This document shows, one piece after another, positions 45,398 through 56,089 of a stretch of DNA of 64,000 nucleotides (positions within the stretch are counted from its first letter, which is position 1; every line of letters begins with the position of its first letter). This stretch comes from Leptospira langatensis. Lineage in GTDB: Bacteria > Spirochaetota > Leptospiria > Leptospirales > Leptospiraceae. Where the stretch lies: NCBI RefSeq assembly GCF_004770615.1, contig NZ_RQER01000006.1, forward strand, positions 310,001-374,000. Reading direction: 5' to 3'. Made by a program: the position numbers and the translations under genes. The notes under the pieces were generated by a model. The model had not been told where the DNA came from and did not search any database. It saw only the letters and a list, made by a program, of their open reading frames with translations.

Positions 45398-47609
45398 TTT
45401 CCGGATACGGAAGGGTCTGTATTTCATACGGTTGACCCAGTGATTCCATGATCTCTTTTAGCTGACCTTGTCTTTCTTCTCTGGAGAGAACGAAGATCTC
45501 GGAAGGAGAAACGCCGAAGCCGTAATCTTCCGAATCGAGGATGGGCTGGATCTTTTCCAAGGCATTTCTTCTCCATTCTTCTAGAACCTGGTATTGCAAG
45601 TCCACCGAAGGTCGGATCTTATACAGATTGCATCTGCTTCTTTCTCCGTGGGTCGCCCAGCGCAATAAAAGGAATTGGATCTGGACCAGGTCCCGTTTGT
45701 CTTGGATCGCATGAGAAGCCTGCTCTATCTCTAATTGTAGGAAAGCATCTTCTACAGGTTCTATCGAGTTCTCCACATTATCACGGATTTGATCGGCCAA
45801 ATCGTTGTTTGGTGGATCGGGGAATAATAAGAAAAATCTAAAGTCCAATCCCGATCTAAAAAGCGGAAAGGACACGATCCTCATCACTCCGTCCAGATCG
45901 GCCATATCGAACTTCTTTCGAAAGAAGTGATCGTTCCTTTTTTCTTCCGTTACGTCTATGATAGAAACGTCTCCGGTCTCTTTTCCTAAGAATTGGTCCC
46001 CGTATAAGAAGATCATATTCTGGCGACTATAAGGTTGCAGTCCATACGAGACCACTGGAAGATAAGCGCCTCTTCTTCTATCGTAAAAATGGATACTGAA
46101 AGATCTTAGATGCAAAGAGGAGAAGATCGTTAAATAATATTTCAACAGAGAAGACATGGGAGTATCCAAACCTTGGTGGATCTCATCCAATACTTCCAAG
46201 ATCTTCCTTTTCTCTCGGATAGGTTGCTTCTCCAGCCAAGTCTTGAATTTTTCGGAAAGAGGAAGCTCCTCGTTCGGATCTGTCTTTCGGATCCCCCACC
46301 AAGCCCTTGCCCATAAAAAGAACCTAGACTTATGCTGAGGAGAAAGACCTCTTGCAGCCTTAAGACCGATTTCCGCAAGTCCTGTGACTCTTAACGCTTT
46401 CGCAAGGAGACCGGAATCCTTTGGACGATCGCTGATCTCTATTTTTTGGATTTCTTCCGCTGGAGCGACAGTCTTTACCTTCTCCACAAGTTTAGCAAGT
46501 TCTTCGGTAAAGATAGATTCTCTCTTTTTCTGAACGGGAGGAGGAAGTTCTGCGATCGTAACGGAGCCGGTGAATTCGGAAGCACTCGGCTCCAAAGATC
46601 TCTTCTCTCTTAAATATTTAGGAGTTAAGAAAGAATCCTGAGGAAGATCGAAAGGCAAAACGTAGAAGGTACCGGATGAAGATGCATGCGTCTCTAGGGT
46701 CGCTGGCTCCGGTTGAGTAACCATTTCAGGAACTTCGGGGATCTCCTGCATTTTCTTGGCTTCTATCTGTTGGAAGGTACCCTCTTCTATCCTTTGGGAG
46801 AGAAGTTGGATCAATCTAGAAACTTCAGAACGCCTGTAGATCATGACTGCCTTGTTCCTACGAACCAAAAGAATGCAAAGATCCAAAGCCAGAAGAAGAC
46901 CGAAGAATATAGGAAATAGAAGTAGGAACAAATTCGGTTCCGTAGGAACTAACAATAAAATTCCTTGGATGAATCCGATCTTGTCGTCAGAATAGGAAGC
47001 GTAATATCCTCTGTATGTTTTCTCTCCCAATCGAATCTCTCTGAAATCCGTGCCGGAGTCTTTCATAGAACGCAAAAGTTCTTCGGAGATCCTACGAGGA
47101 TCCGCCTTATCTCCCTTCTCTTCCCAATTAGAGAAGGAGCCGACCTTAGGTTCCGGAACGAAGTATTCTACCTTGTCTTCGATGGAGATCCTAAATCTAT
47201 CTTTGTCTAAGATCGCTAGGACCGCGATGGACTTTTCTTGTATAGGTACGAATAAGACCGGTTCATTCTCTAGGATCAAGAGCCTACTGATCTTCCCTTC
47301 CCAAGATTGAGAAAGTACGAGCCTTTCCTTCTCATCCGAGAATTCCAGATCCGGAGTGATCTTTAAGATAGGATCCCAGGTTGTGAATGTTTTTACAGGA
47401 ACGAAAGAAGAATCGATCCCGAGTTCTTCCGGTTTGGATTCTCGGATATCCTTCTCCAATTCCAAGACATCTTTATTAAAAGAAGAAAATACGGAATCTA
47501 ATCTGGACTTATAAAATATTCCCGAAGGAAAATACGGCTCCAACCAAAGTATCATGGAGGAGAATAAGAATGCCAGTGAAAGAACGAGTCTGAGTTTAGA
47601 GCCGATCAT
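45369..47609 (-). CDS. Membrane sensor-like protein, large
   Basis: A 746-residue protein with a transmembrane helix at about 10-26, a periplasmic region (about 27-225) and a second helix (about 226-250). A long cytosolic part contains a predicted disordered Pro/Glu stretch (280-400) and a helical and beta region (470-746) that looks GAF-like (YYLTIFSSLHLRSFSIHFYDRRRGAYLPVVSYGLQPYSRQNMIFLYGDQFLG). No kinase, cyclase or receiver motif is seen. It overlaps the upstream gene by ATGA. Confidence 0.75.
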   Translation of the reverse strand: MIGSKLRLVLSLAFLFSSMILWLEPYFPSGIFYKSRLDSVFSSFNKDVLELEKDIRESKPEELGIDSSFVPVKTFTTWDPILKITPDLEFSDEKERLVLSQSWEGKISRLLILENEPVLFVPIQEKSIAVLAILDKDRFRISIEDKVEYFVPEPKVGSFSNWEEKGDKADPRRISEELLRSMKDSGTDFREIRLGEKTYRGYYASYSDDKIGFIQGILLLVPTEPNLFLLLFPIFFGLLLALDLCILLVRRNKAVMIYRRSEVSRLIQLLSQRIEEGTFQQIEAKKMQEIPEVPEMVTQPEPATLETHASSSGTFYVLPFDLPQDSFLTPKYLREKRSLEPSASEFTGSVTIAELPPPVQKKRESIFTEELAKLVEKVKTVAPAEEIQKIEISDRPKDSGLLAKALRVTGLAEIGLKAARGLSPQHKSRFFLWARAWWGIRKTDPNEELPLSEKFKTWLEKQPIREKRKILEVLDEIHQGLDTPMSSLLKYYLTIFSSLHLRSFSIHFYDRRRGAYLPVVSYGLQPYSRQNMIFLYGDQFLGKETGDVSIIDVTEEKRNDHFFRKKFDMADLDGVMRIVSFPLFRSGLDFRFFLLFPDPPNNDLADQIRDNVENSIEPVEDAFLQLEIEQASHAIQDKRDLVQIQFLLLRWATHGERSRCNLYKIRPSVDLQYQVLEEWRRNALEKIQPILDSEDYGFGVSPSEIFVLSREERQGQLKEIMESLGQPYEIQTLPYPENGKNLYTYI

Positions 47610-48619
47610 CTAGTCCTTTCCCGAACGAGCCCGAGTAAGCGGACCAATTCTGTTTTCATTTTTAGTGTGTCTTCTCTCTCCGAGTATCTTTTTTCCGCTC
47701 GGATCGTATACAAAATGCGAGAAGCGAGGATCCCGCCTAACAAAGAAAGAAGGGATGCGGATATTGCCGCCAATATCAATAACATCTCTTGGGCTCTGGA
47801 CTTTCTCGGATATGCCAGAAAAATCTCCATATTCCCTTGGATCATCTTTTCCCAGACCGGCCTTTGCAGAAAACGACCTGGCTTGGAGAATTTTTCGAGC
47901 AAAGCATGAGTCTCTACTTCTCCCCCTTCTCTCTGAGTAGGATCGATCGACTCTTTTGTCTTTTCAGGAAGCAAGGGACTCATAGGATCCAAATTGGTTT
48001 CTAATAGCTCGTAACCTTGGTCCGTTTTTCGAAAGGCCCAGTACAATACTCCTTCTGAAAATTCCCTAGGAAGATATGTACTCTTGGCACCTGTGGATTC
48101 CTGAACGATCCTTTCTCCATCTTCTTTCGGAATTTGGAAATATAACTCCCCATTCGCGCTTCGATACAATAGGAATTTTTCAGTGTCTTCCTCCCAGCCG
48201 GATCTGGGAACTTCCAAACCTAAAAGCCTGAGCCCGCTGTGAAAAGCAGGTCCTTCCGGATCCGAAGAATACATGGATCTGAAATTATAATCGTAAATAC
48301 GTACTAGCTTTAAACGAAAAGAAGAACGTAGGGACTTACCCAAAGATTCCGCATTCTTATCCGAACTGAGATTGGAAAATTGTCGGATCGTATATTCGAA
48401 TCGAAGTCCCAGGTCGCAGTAGGGATCTTCGAGCCGGTGGACCAGAGTAGAAGAGAAGAGCTCTTTCTTCAGTTTTGGAAGCGAACTAAGAACTGGCACC
48501 GGAGAGAAGAAAACCGCATCCACCCACTCGGAAGGTAAAAAAGGGATGGAAACCAATGCAGGACATAGGAGTATCAGAGAGAGAATTCTAGATCTTCTGC
48601 TACTTGTACGAGGGTTCAC
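47606..48619 (-). CDS. Membrane sensor-like protein
   Basis: A 337-residue protein with an N-terminal transmembrane helix (about 12-32), a periplasmic domain of about 230 residues and a second helix (about 277-300) followed by a short cytosolic tail. Architecture matches its neighbour's N-terminus, suggesting a shared ligand or a partner. The start is GTG with no well-spaced ribosome site, so the true start is uncertain. First gene of the overlapping minus-strand group. Confidence 0.68.
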   Translation of the reverse strand: MNPRTSSRRSRILSLILLCPALVSIPFLPSEWVDAVFFSPVPVLSSLPKLKKELFSSTLVHRLEDPYCDLGLRFEYTIRQFSNLSSDKNAESLGKSLRSSFRLKLVRIYDYNFRSMYSSDPEGPAFHSGLRLLGLEVPRSGWEEDTEKFLLYRSANGELYFQIPKEDGERIVQESTGAKSTYLPREFSEGVLYWAFRKTDQGYELLETNLDPMSPLLPEKTKESIDPTQREGGEVETHALLEKFSKPGRFLQRPVWEKMIQGNMEIFLAYPRKSRAQEMLLILAAISASLLSLLGGILASRILYTIRAEKRYSEREDTLKMKTELVRLLGLVRERTR

Positions 48620-48695
48620 CTTTCTAGTATCGGCGATTCTATCCTAAAGAATCAGTCTAATTCAATAGGAGAGCGCTCTTCTTTCGGGCTATAGA

Positions 48696-49661
48696 ATGAT
48701 ATTTTATGTATTTATAGATGGGATCGGATTCGGGGAAAACAATCCGGAAAAGAATCCTTTTGCGAAATATGCAAAAGGGATTTTCCTTCCCCTAGGCGGC
48801 AAAGAGATCCCATCGGATGCTCCTTCTCGTCTCAAGGACCTGGTCTATCTCAGAACGGATGCCAGCATGGGAATCAAGGGACTTCCTCAGAGCGCAACCG
48901 GTCAAACTTCGTTATGGACCGGGATCAATGCCTGCCAGGTCCTGAACCGACATATGAGCGGCTTTCCCACTTTCACTCTCAAAAGGATCATCGCTAAGTA
49001 TTCTATCATTCGGATCCTAGAAGAGAACGGATTTAAGGCTGATCTTCTAAATTGTTATACTCCCGGATTCGCCGAACACGTTAAAAAAAATCCTCGGCAC
49101 GTATCCGCTTCTACATTGATCCAAATGGCAGCCGACAAACCGCTCAAAGGCATGAACGATCTCCGTGAGGGGAAGGGATTGTACATGGATATCAGCCGTG
49201 ATTTCCTACGCAAGTTCGGAAGGGAATTCATAGACAAAGACGATCCTGTCTTAGAACTCCAAGACCCGTACGAGACTGGCAAGAATATAGTCCCAGCAGT
49301 CAAAGAGGATCATACTCTTTGCATCTATGAATATTTCATCACGGACAAAGTCGGTCATAAGATGAATTGGAAGGGTGCTCAGAAATGCATCCAAGACTTG
49401 GAGGAATTCTTACTTGGGGTCTTGGAAGCTTTGGACCCGGAAGAAGATCAGCTCATCATCACTTCCGATCACGGAAATCTAGAAGACCTCACTGTGGATG
49501 TTCACACTTTGAATTTCGTGCCCACGATCCTTTACGGAAAATACACGGATCAAATGAAGGAAAGTATCAAGGCATTGAAAGATATTCCTCATGCTATCTA
49601 TAATAGCTTAGGAATTAAGATAGAAATGTCCGAACAAGAATTTGTTCAGACTTCGGCATAA
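48696..49661 (+). CDS. Alkaline phosphatase-superfamily metalloenzyme
   Basis: A 321-residue protein of the metalloenzyme superfamily (PF01676 type, related to phosphoglycerate mutase and phosphopentomutase). YVFIDGIGFGENNP supplies the first metal aspartate, SATGQTSLWTG the nucleophile-type serine/threonine, EYFITDKVGHKM the second metal cluster and ITSDHGNLEDLTVDVH the third. The specific reaction cannot be assigned. Confidence 0.88.
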   Translation: MIFYVFIDGIGFGENNPEKNPFAKYAKGIFLPLGGKEIPSDAPSRLKDLVYLRTDASMGIKGLPQSATGQTSLWTGINACQVLNRHMSGFPTFTLKRIIAKYSIIRILEENGFKADLLNCYTPGFAEHVKKNPRHVSASTLIQMAADKPLKGMNDLREGKGLYMDISRDFLRKFGREFIDKDDPVLELQDPYETGKNIVPAVKEDHTLCIYEYFITDKVGHKMNWKGAQKCIQDLEEFLLGVLEALDPEEDQLIITSDHGNLEDLTVDVHTLNFVPTILYGKYTDQMKESIKALKDIPHAIYNSLGIKIEMSEQEFVQTSA

Positions 49662-49693
49662 TTCGGCTTAGCAGCCCTTTCCGTCAGTAACTC

Positions 49694-50848
49694 TTAATAT
49701 TTCCAGTCATCGTCCAAACGATTGTCGTCATCGTTGGAAGGCTTTGTCTTAGCCGTATCGCTGTCCTTGTATTTCAGATCGTCCTCGATCTGGTCCAAAG
49801 CCTCTTTTCTCCAAGTTTGAGCCTTCTTTCCGATCGGAGAATCCGGATTGCGGTCCGCAGCATCATGGAATACGGAGGCAGCCTTCTCATATTGGCCGTT
49901 GCGGAAATAGATCGTTCCCTTGCGGAAGATTGCAGCCTGGTCCATAGTACCATCAGAATTTTCTAATATTTTATTCAAATATTGGATGGCGGTTTCCGGT
50001 TTTCCTACTGCATCATAACTTTCCGCTATATAATACCAGGCTTGTTCTCTCGCCTTCTCGCTAACCCCTATGTCTAAGGCCTTTTTGAGGGTCTCGATCG
50101 CATTGTAGTACTGCTTATGAACATATAATTGTCTTCCCTTCTCCAGAAGGCCGGAACGGAATTCCTTATCCACAGCTACCTTGTCCGGGTCGAAATATGC
50201 ATCCGCTTGCACATAGTCCTCATACACATCGTACGCGGACCAGTCCTTGCCCATTCGACGAAGAGACTTACCCCAGCGAACCCGAGCCTTCACGTTCTCA
50301 GGATCTTCCTGCAATGCGAGAACATAGTTCTTTCTGGACTGATCGTAATTGCCCTTCTTCATATAATAATCGGCAATCGCGGAAAGAGCATTTGATCTGA
50401 GTTTATTATCGCTGGAAGTACGAAGCACCTCTTCTAGATGGCCTTTGCCTTCTTCGTCTCTATTCAAAAGAAGAAGAAGGTTCCCTAGGCCGTAAGCGAC
50501 CTTGGCTTTCTCTTCTCTCGAAAGACCTTCCTTCTGGTTCAGCTCTCTAAAGATCCCTAGGGCTCTCATCTTATCACCGGTCTTGTCCAGAGCGGCACCT
50601 AGATCGTACTGGATACGGAAAGAAAGATCGGAGCCCAGATCCTTGGAAGAAAGCTCTGCGAAGATGTCCAAAGCTTTCTCTGCCGATTTAGGATTGGAAT
50701 GCTTTAGGAATTCCTCACCTTCGCGGACCTTTTCCAGGATAGTACGATTCGAAGAATCGTTATCTTGGATCACCGCGGTATAGATGCCGGTCAACAAGCC
50801 GGCACACACAAATAAGAATCCTGTTACTAAAATGATGGAACGGTTCAT
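49694..50848 (-). CDS. TPR repeat protein, membrane-anchored
   Basis: A 384-residue protein with an N-terminal hydrophobic helix (about 4-24), followed by about eight TPR-like units (for example FRIQYDLGAALDKTGDKMRALGIF and ARVRWGKSLRRMGKDWSAYDVYEDYV). It ends with an Asp-rich, disordered tail. The start at 50848 gives the ATGA overlap with the upstream gene; a longer frame from 50878 is less likely. Confidence 0.85.
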   Translation of the reverse strand: MNRSIILVTGFLFVCAGLLTGIYTAVIQDNDSSNRTILEKVREGEEFLKHSNPKSAEKALDIFAELSSKDLGSDLSFRIQYDLGAALDKTGDKMRALGIFRELNQKEGLSREEKAKVAYGLGNLLLLLNRDEEGKGHLEEVLRTSSDNKLRSNALSAIADYYMKKGNYDQSRKNYVLALQEDPENVKARVRWGKSLRRMGKDWSAYDVYEDYVQADAYFDPDKVAVDKEFRSGLLEKGRQLYVHKQYYNAIETLKKALDIGVSEKAREQAWYYIAESYDAVGKPETAIQYLNKILENSDGTMDQAAIFRKGTIYFRNGQYEKAASVFHDAADRNPDSPIGKKAQTWRKEALDQIEDDLKYKDSDTAKTKPSNDDDNRLDDDWKY

Positions 50849-52485
50849 CTTCTCCCTCCGCCAATCCTGGACAAACATTGCTTGGTCCAGAATTCGGTTC
50901 GTTCCGGATTATATGCCTTAGTATCTTTCTGTACAAAATACTTTAAAGCTTTATTATATTCGCCTTTTCTATAATAAGACATTCCCAAGTAGAACTTGGC
51001 CTTTCCTCGTAAGGAATTATCTCCCGATCCGGAATAAGGACCCAATTGTCGGATCGCCTCCGCATAATCGTCTTTCCAGAAAGTCGACTTCAAGATCCGA
51101 TCCATTTCCTCTTCGGAACCTTCGTCCTTCTGGACAAGAACAGGGGCCTTTTCTTCATTTTGTACAGTCTTAGGTTCCTCTTCCTTCGGTTTGGAATCTT
51201 CCTTGGTCGGTTCAGGTTCTGCAGTATCCTGCTGATTGTTCTGATCGGGACCAGGATTGATTCCTATGGCAACAAAAGACTGATCCAGAGTAAGAGTAAA
51301 ATCCTCTACGTCTCCCCTTTTTACAGTCACACCGAAATAAACGGTTCCCTCGGAAGGCTTCATACGGATCATCACGTTCGTATCCGGATGAGCAATCTCG
51401 CCTAACTTCTTCACGTTCCCACCTAAGAATGTGGAGACACCACCTGATAAAGGTTTGAGCGCTTGATAAATGGAATATACCGTATTCTCGTCCGCCTTTG
51501 TAGGAGGCTTCCAATCCAAACGGAACCCGCCTTCCACACTAGTAGCGTTCAGATCTCTCACATGCATCTCATCGAAGGAGAAGTCAGGATTGGTCACTAC
51601 GGAGTCGTCTTCTTTCGGAGGCTTCCTCTTATCCTGATCGTAAACATAGAAGTGACGGATAAATGATTGGTTCTGTACCAGAGGCAGGACTTCCTTTAGA
51701 CCTTGCTTTACCGAAACCCCATAGTACAATGTCTGAGATTTACTGAGATCCTGATCTAAGAAATTATTCTCAGGATGGGAAACTTCCGCAAGCTTCTCTG
51801 CCTTTCTCATCAAACTTAAACTGGATAAAGGCTCGGCAGATTTATAGATCGTATAAATTGTCTCTCCCGGAATTCCTTTTGGATAAGGTTCCCAGGTAAC
51901 ACGAACAAATTTTCCTTCTCTCTTAACTGCTATGTCCGTTACGCGAGCATTGTCGGATAAATACTTTTGCTCTTCCGCAGGAGGGATCTGGTTATTCACC
52001 GGAGGATTTTGGTTGGTAGGAGGATTCTGCACCGGAGGAGGATTGCTCGGCTGGGGATTATTCTCGATCACTACCGGAATAGTCGTAAAATTCCGATTCG
52101 CAACCAAACGAATATCTTTTCTACGAACATGATGTGCTAGCACTACAGCATAATAATACGTCCCCGGTTTGAGATTGTAATCGTAGATCTGATTGACCCC
52201 GTTCGCAACTCCGCTTGGGAATTTTCCTAAAGAATCTGCAATATAACATTTATCCGGACTATCTATGATCCCAGAAGATCTGGCCACAATGATCTCTCCT
52301 GTTTCACGAGGAGGATCCCAAGAGATTCGCACAGACTTCCCATCGCGAAGCACTTCCACATTTAGGGATCCCGCAACGCTCGAACCGTCACCTCCGCCGT
52401 CCAAGCGGATATCTTGCTGAGCGCCTAGAGAACCTCCCCACAAGAGGAAGCAAAAAAAGGCTGTGGTCCAAAGGCGAATTTTCAT
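50845..52485 (-). CDS. Secreted FnIII-like and TPR protein
   Basis: A 546-residue protein with a signal peptide (residues 1-22, LLWGGSLGAQ) and three FnIII-like modules that each begin with a strand of the type VRISWDPPRE, VRVTWEPYP and FRLDWKPPTK. Pro/Gln/Asn-rich and acidic linkers follow. A last 80-residue TPR-like tail (AKFYLGMSYYRKGEYNKALKYFVQKD) completes it. Probably a periplasmic or surface scaffold, coupled to the downstream TPR gene. Confidence 0.82.
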   Translation of the reverse strand: MKIRLWTTAFFCFLLWGGSLGAQQDIRLDGGGDGSSVAGSLNVEVLRDGKSVRISWDPPRETGEIIVARSSGIIDSPDKCYIADSLGKFPSGVANGVNQIYDYNLKPGTYYYAVVLAHHVRRKDIRLVANRNFTTIPVVIENNPQPSNPPPVQNPPTNQNPPVNNQIPPAEEQKYLSDNARVTDIAVKREGKFVRVTWEPYPKGIPGETIYTIYKSAEPLSSLSLMRKAEKLAEVSHPENNFLDQDLSKSQTLYYGVSVKQGLKEVLPLVQNQSFIRHFYVYDQDKRKPPKEDDSVVTNPDFSFDEMHVRDLNATSVEGGFRLDWKPPTKADENTVYSIYQALKPLSGGVSTFLGGNVKKLGEIAHPDTNVMIRMKPSEGTVYFGVTVKRGDVEDFTLTLDQSFVAIGINPGPDQNNQQDTAEPEPTKEDSKPKEEEPKTVQNEEKAPVLVQKDEGSEEEMDRILKSTFWKDDYAEAIRQLGPYSGSGDNSLRGKAKFYLGMSYYRKGEYNKALKYFVQKDTKAYNPERTEFWTKQCLSRIGGGRR

Positions 52486-52656
52486 CTGGAAATAAGGTTC
52501 CGAATTTCATTATCGGCCTTCCGAATCGAATTTTTTACTTCGGTTTTTCGCACAAAGGAAAGAAAATAATAAAAGAGGGGAATTTGCAAAAGTCTCTTTG
52601 TTTGCTCTTGACCGAAAGAGGCAGATAGAAGACATAATACGACTTCCGGTCTTCCG

Positions 52657-53319
52657 ATGATTGATATCGAATACTATTACGATCCAGAGTACCAAAATTT
52701 TCTTCTCTCTAGTAGACGAAGAGAGCTTACGCCACCTGAAGTAGTCTTTAAACATTTTTCGTTCAAGGACGTGCAGAATATCGTAGATTTCGGAATGGGA
52801 CTGGGTTTTTGGACAGAGCCTCTTCTGAAAGCCATTCATAAAGAAGGTTGGGTCTGGGGAGCGGAATGTAACCAAGACTTCCTGGACGAAGTACTCCATT
52901 GGAAGAATCGAGAAGATATCCAAAGATTCACTCCATTCTTTATGGAGAAAGCAGACCGTCCCTTGTTACCCGAATGGATCCCTGTTCCCGAAATGATCTT
53001 TGCTTCCTTAGTATTGTCCACATTTGCAGACCCTGGACAGGCAATGGACGGACTCATTCGCTCTATGAAAAAGGGCGGGCGACTCATCGTTCTAGATTGG
53101 GTCAAGAACGAGTACCCTGTGGGACCTCGTATCAACGATAAGATCTCTTTGGATAAAATGAAATTCCTTGCGGAACAGTACAAGCTCGAGATCGTAAAAA
53201 CGGTCCGGATCAGCGAAAATGTCTATGGCTTAGAGATCCAGTCCGGCCCTGAATTCGAGTACGGCTATTACGATCTAAGAGAAGAAGAAACGTATTCGGA
53301 AGAATTGATCAGATCCTAA
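52657..53319 (+). CDS. Class I SAM-dependent methyltransferase-like protein
   Basis: A 220-residue protein with the SAM motifs VDFGMGLGFWTEPLL (motif I), WGAECNQDFLDEVL, and PEMIFASLVLSTFADPGQAMDGLIRSMKKGGRLIVLDWV. Motif I lacks the full GxGxG (GMGLG), but the fold is recognisable. The substrate is unknown. Confidence 0.82.
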   Translation: MIDIEYYYDPEYQNFLLSSRRRELTPPEVVFKHFSFKDVQNIVDFGMGLGFWTEPLLKAIHKEGWVWGAECNQDFLDEVLHWKNREDIQRFTPFFMEKADRPLLPEWIPVPEMIFASLVLSTFADPGQAMDGLIRSMKKGGRLIVLDWVKNEYPVGPRINDKISLDKMKFLAEQYKLEIVKTVRISENVYGLEIQSGPEFEYGYYDLREEETYSEELIRS

Positions 53320-53425
53320 TACTCTCTTTTTGTTTTTGATCTTTTGACAAGAGAGAGAAAATCCCTGCTCAAACAATTTAAAGACTTCTGAATACTAAAA
53401 GGGACTTCTAGTTACTTTTAAATAC

Positions 53426-53452
53426 AACTGCGCTGGCTTTAGCGGCGCAGTT
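53426..53452. terminator. Hairpin between convergent genes
   Basis: AACTGCGC-N11-GCGCAGTT, a perfect eight-base stem between the methyltransferase and mtaB ends. The T-run (TTTCTT) is short. Confidence 0.5.
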
Positions 53453-53485
53453 TCTTCCGAACCTGAATCGGAAAAACGCGAAATT

Positions 53486-54796
53486 CTAAACCGCAGCCAA
53501 GATCCGTCCGGAAACTTTCCCTTCTTTTCCATTCTCGGGAATATATTCGCCAATCTCTACTGTCAGAAATTGACCTGGACTTAAACTGCGAAGGTCCGAT
53601 TCGGGAAGGACCACTTTTAAATAATTATCAGTCACTGCAATTCCGTCTTTCTCTAAGACAGCTTCTCTCTTTTGAGCGAATTGACTTTCTGCATAAGATC
53701 TATGTAATCTTTGCGAAAGCTGCATGAGAGTGTGAACTCTCTCTTTCTTCTCTTCTTTTGAAACTGTTTCCGGATATTCTTCTGCAGAAGTATTCTTGCG
53801 TACGGAGAAGGGGAATGCATGTATTTTAGCAAAACCTAATTCGTCTAGGATTGTACAGGAATCTTGGAAATCGCCTTCAGTCTCTCCGGGGAACCCTACG
53901 ATCACATCCGTTCCTAAGAATAGATTGGGGACCTTGGATTTCGCGAGTTCTATCCTCTTTCGGAATGTTTCCGGAGTATAACTTCTCTTCATTCTTTTCA
54001 GAATGGATCTGCTTCCGCTTTGCAAAGGCACATGCAGGAAAGGAGTGAATCTAGGATGAGTAAGCAATTCGGCAAGCTCCACTCCTACGTCCGGAGGCTC
54101 GATAGAAGACAAACGAAGTCTAGAATATTCTAATTTATTCAGGATGGCTTCCAACATCTTAGGGAATGCTTTTCTTCCATCGGAATCCCTATACCAACCC
54201 AGGTTCACTCCGGTCAGCATGATCTCTCCTACCCCATTGTCTTGGAGAAAGGAAACCTGATCCAGAACATCCTTCCAGTTTCGGGAAACTCCCTTGCCTC
54301 GAGCCTGAGGGATCTTGCAATAAGAACATTGGCGATCGCAACCGTCTTGGATCTTTAAATAAGCCCTGGTATGTCCGTGAGGTAAAACATCAGAGTAGGA
54401 AAATCGATCGGAGATCTCAGGAGAAGCGGAGAAAATCCCTTCCTTTTCCAAGATCAATTGAGGAAGCCTAGACTTGTCCTCATTACCGATCACTCCTGCA
54501 ATCCCAGGAATGGATTCGATAGAATCCTTGTCCGTTTGGGCGTAACATCCAGTCACCCAAACCTGAGCGCCCGGATATCTCTTGATCGCATTTCGAATAA
54601 TATTACGATTTCTTGAATCTGCCTTATTGGTAACAGTGCATGTATTGACTACGACCACATCCGGAATATCTTCCCCAGTCGCAGTAGAATATCCATGCTT
54701 GCTTAAGGACGAGAAGAGTCCGTCCGACTCGAAAAAATTCAGCCGGCAACCGAGTGTGTGAAATAGAACCTTTTTTTCACCCTGCGGATAAGGCAT
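53486..54796 (-). CDS. mtaB: tRNA (N6-threonylcarbamoyladenosine-37) methylthiotransferase MtaB
   Basis: A 436-residue radical SAM methylthiotransferase. It has the UPF0004 N-terminal cluster cysteines ([31 protein letters not shown]), the radical SAM triad in [17 protein letters not shown], and a C-terminal TRAM-like domain. It installs the methylthio group in t6A37 of tRNA. It overlaps the upstream TPR gene by 20 bases. Confidence 0.95.
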   Translation of the reverse strand: MPYPQGEKKVLFHTLGCRLNFFESDGLFSSLSKHGYSTATGEDIPDVVVVNTCTVTNKADSRNRNIIRNAIKRYPGAQVWVTGCYAQTDKDSIESIPGIAGVIGNEDKSRLPQLILEKEGIFSASPEISDRFSYSDVLPHGHTRAYLKIQDGCDRQCSYCKIPQARGKGVSRNWKDVLDQVSFLQDNGVGEIMLTGVNLGWYRDSDGRKAFPKMLEAILNKLEYSRLRLSSIEPPDVGVELAELLTHPRFTPFLHVPLQSGSRSILKRMKRSYTPETFRKRIELAKSKVPNLFLGTDVIVGFPGETEGDFQDSCTILDELGFAKIHAFPFSVRKNTSAEEYPETVSKEEKKERVHTLMQLSQRLHRSYAESQFAQKREAVLEKDGIAVTDNYLKVVLPESDLRSLSPGQFLTVEIGEYIPENGKEGKVSGRILAAV

Positions 54797-55565
54797 TGAT
54801 CCTGGCCTCGACCCTTCTTAGATTCCCTTTGATCTTATCATCTTCCGGTTTCAGTTTCAAAGCGGATTCCAATTGTTCTTTGGCGCTCTTCAATTGTTCG
54901 AGTGCCTTTTTGATGTTTCCACGCTTTGCCTCTTGGTTGCCAGCTTTTTCATACACCAAGCCCAAGTTGTTCAAAACACTCGCGTTAGCCGGAACTAAGG
55001 ACTGGGCCCACTTCAAACTGACCTCTGCCTTTTCCGCACTTCCTAAATAGAAGTACACCTGCGCCTCTAAGACCAGAGGACGATAATCGTTCCCGTCTTC
55101 GGATTTCAGTTTCTCGATAACAAATAGTGCGTCTCTTGCTTTTCCGTTATAGAGCAAGGTGGTCGCGTACAGAAGTCGGACTTCCCTGTTCTTAGGATTA
55201 GCCTCGTAGGAATTTCGAATGATCTCTAATGCGTCGCTATTCCTTCCCGCTTGGATCAAATAACGAGCGAAGTCCATGCTGACCGCAGGATCGCCTGGTT
55301 TTAATTTTAATGCCTCAGACCAATGAGTTGCTGCGGACTTGGTCCTTCCCGCATTATAATGGCAGAAGGCAGCAAGATAATGCGTTTCGTAAGAACGCTT
55401 TCCTTGTTCGTGAAGCACTCGGATAATCTCCAATGCTTTTTCAGAATTGCCTTTTTGGAACTCGGCCAGAGCGGATTGATAATCCTGCCCGTCTTGTGCG
55501 ATGATTGTCCCTGTGGAAAACACGAAAAGTATCAGGGAGAATAGGATGATGTTTCCTTTGTGCAT
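54777..55565 (-). CDS. Periplasmic TPR repeat protein
   Basis: A 262-residue protein with a signal peptide (1-23, ending TIIAQ) and six or more TPR units (for example [35 protein letters not shown] and [33 protein letters not shown]). Scaffold role inferred only from the repeats. Confidence 0.86.
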   Translation of the reverse strand: MHKGNIILFSLILFVFSTGTIIAQDGQDYQSALAEFQKGNSEKALEIIRVLHEQGKRSYETHYLAAFCHYNAGRTKSAATHWSEALKLKPGDPAVSMDFARYLIQAGRNSDALEIIRNSYEANPKNREVRLLYATTLLYNGKARDALFVIEKLKSEDGNDYRPLVLEAQVYFYLGSAEKAEVSLKWAQSLVPANASVLNNLGLVYEKAGNQEAKRGNIKKALEQLKSAKEQLESALKLKPEDDKIKGNLRRVEARINALSAG

Positions 55566-55596
55566 CTGTCTCTTTTCTGGCAGGGGAAAGATTTTT

Positions 55597-56022
55597 TTAA
55601 GTAGGAACCCCCATCGACTTTGTATTCAAACAATCAATCAAAGAATGAAAAGGTTCTACCGGGTCGATGAAAACGATTATACTTGGATATCGAATAGAAA
55701 GAAAATGCTCGATTCTTTCTTCCGAAACGATCTGAAAATCTCCCGTTTCTAGAACGGGTAAACCATCCAAATTCCTGTAGATCTCGTATTCCTCGTGATC
55801 GAGGAAATCGGACAACAGCATATAACCGGATCCGAAATAGACCCCGCCTTGGAAGTAGTATTTGTAGAGGACGCGTACCTCGGGAAGAAATAAATCGGGC
55901 TGGAAAACGCAGAGAGAGATTTTTTCTATCCCTGCGACAGTCCTGATTTTACGCAGATGGAACCAAACCTTACGAACGAGGAGATACAAAAGTACAAAGA
56001 TCACGGGAATTAGGTACGGCAT
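55597..56022 (-). CDS. Small membrane-anchored protein of unknown function
   Basis: A 141-residue protein with an N-terminal hydrophobic helix (about 3-16) and a mixed alpha/beta cytosolic or periplasmic part. No known family or motif. It lies 67 bases downstream of the clpC stop in the same direction. Confidence 0.65.
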   Translation of the reverse strand: MPYLIPVIFVLLYLLVRKVWFHLRKIRTVAGIEKISLCVFQPDLFLPEVRVLYKYYFQGGVYFGSGYMLLSDFLDHEEYEIYRNLDGLPVLETGDFQIVSEERIEHFLSIRYPSIIVFIDPVEPFHSLIDCLNTKSMGVPT

Positions 56023-56089
56023 AGACTTTCTCTTTCATAGCCTCCGTTCCCGATTTCGCCCCCGTTTTGAAGCAGAGGCGAGATCGATT

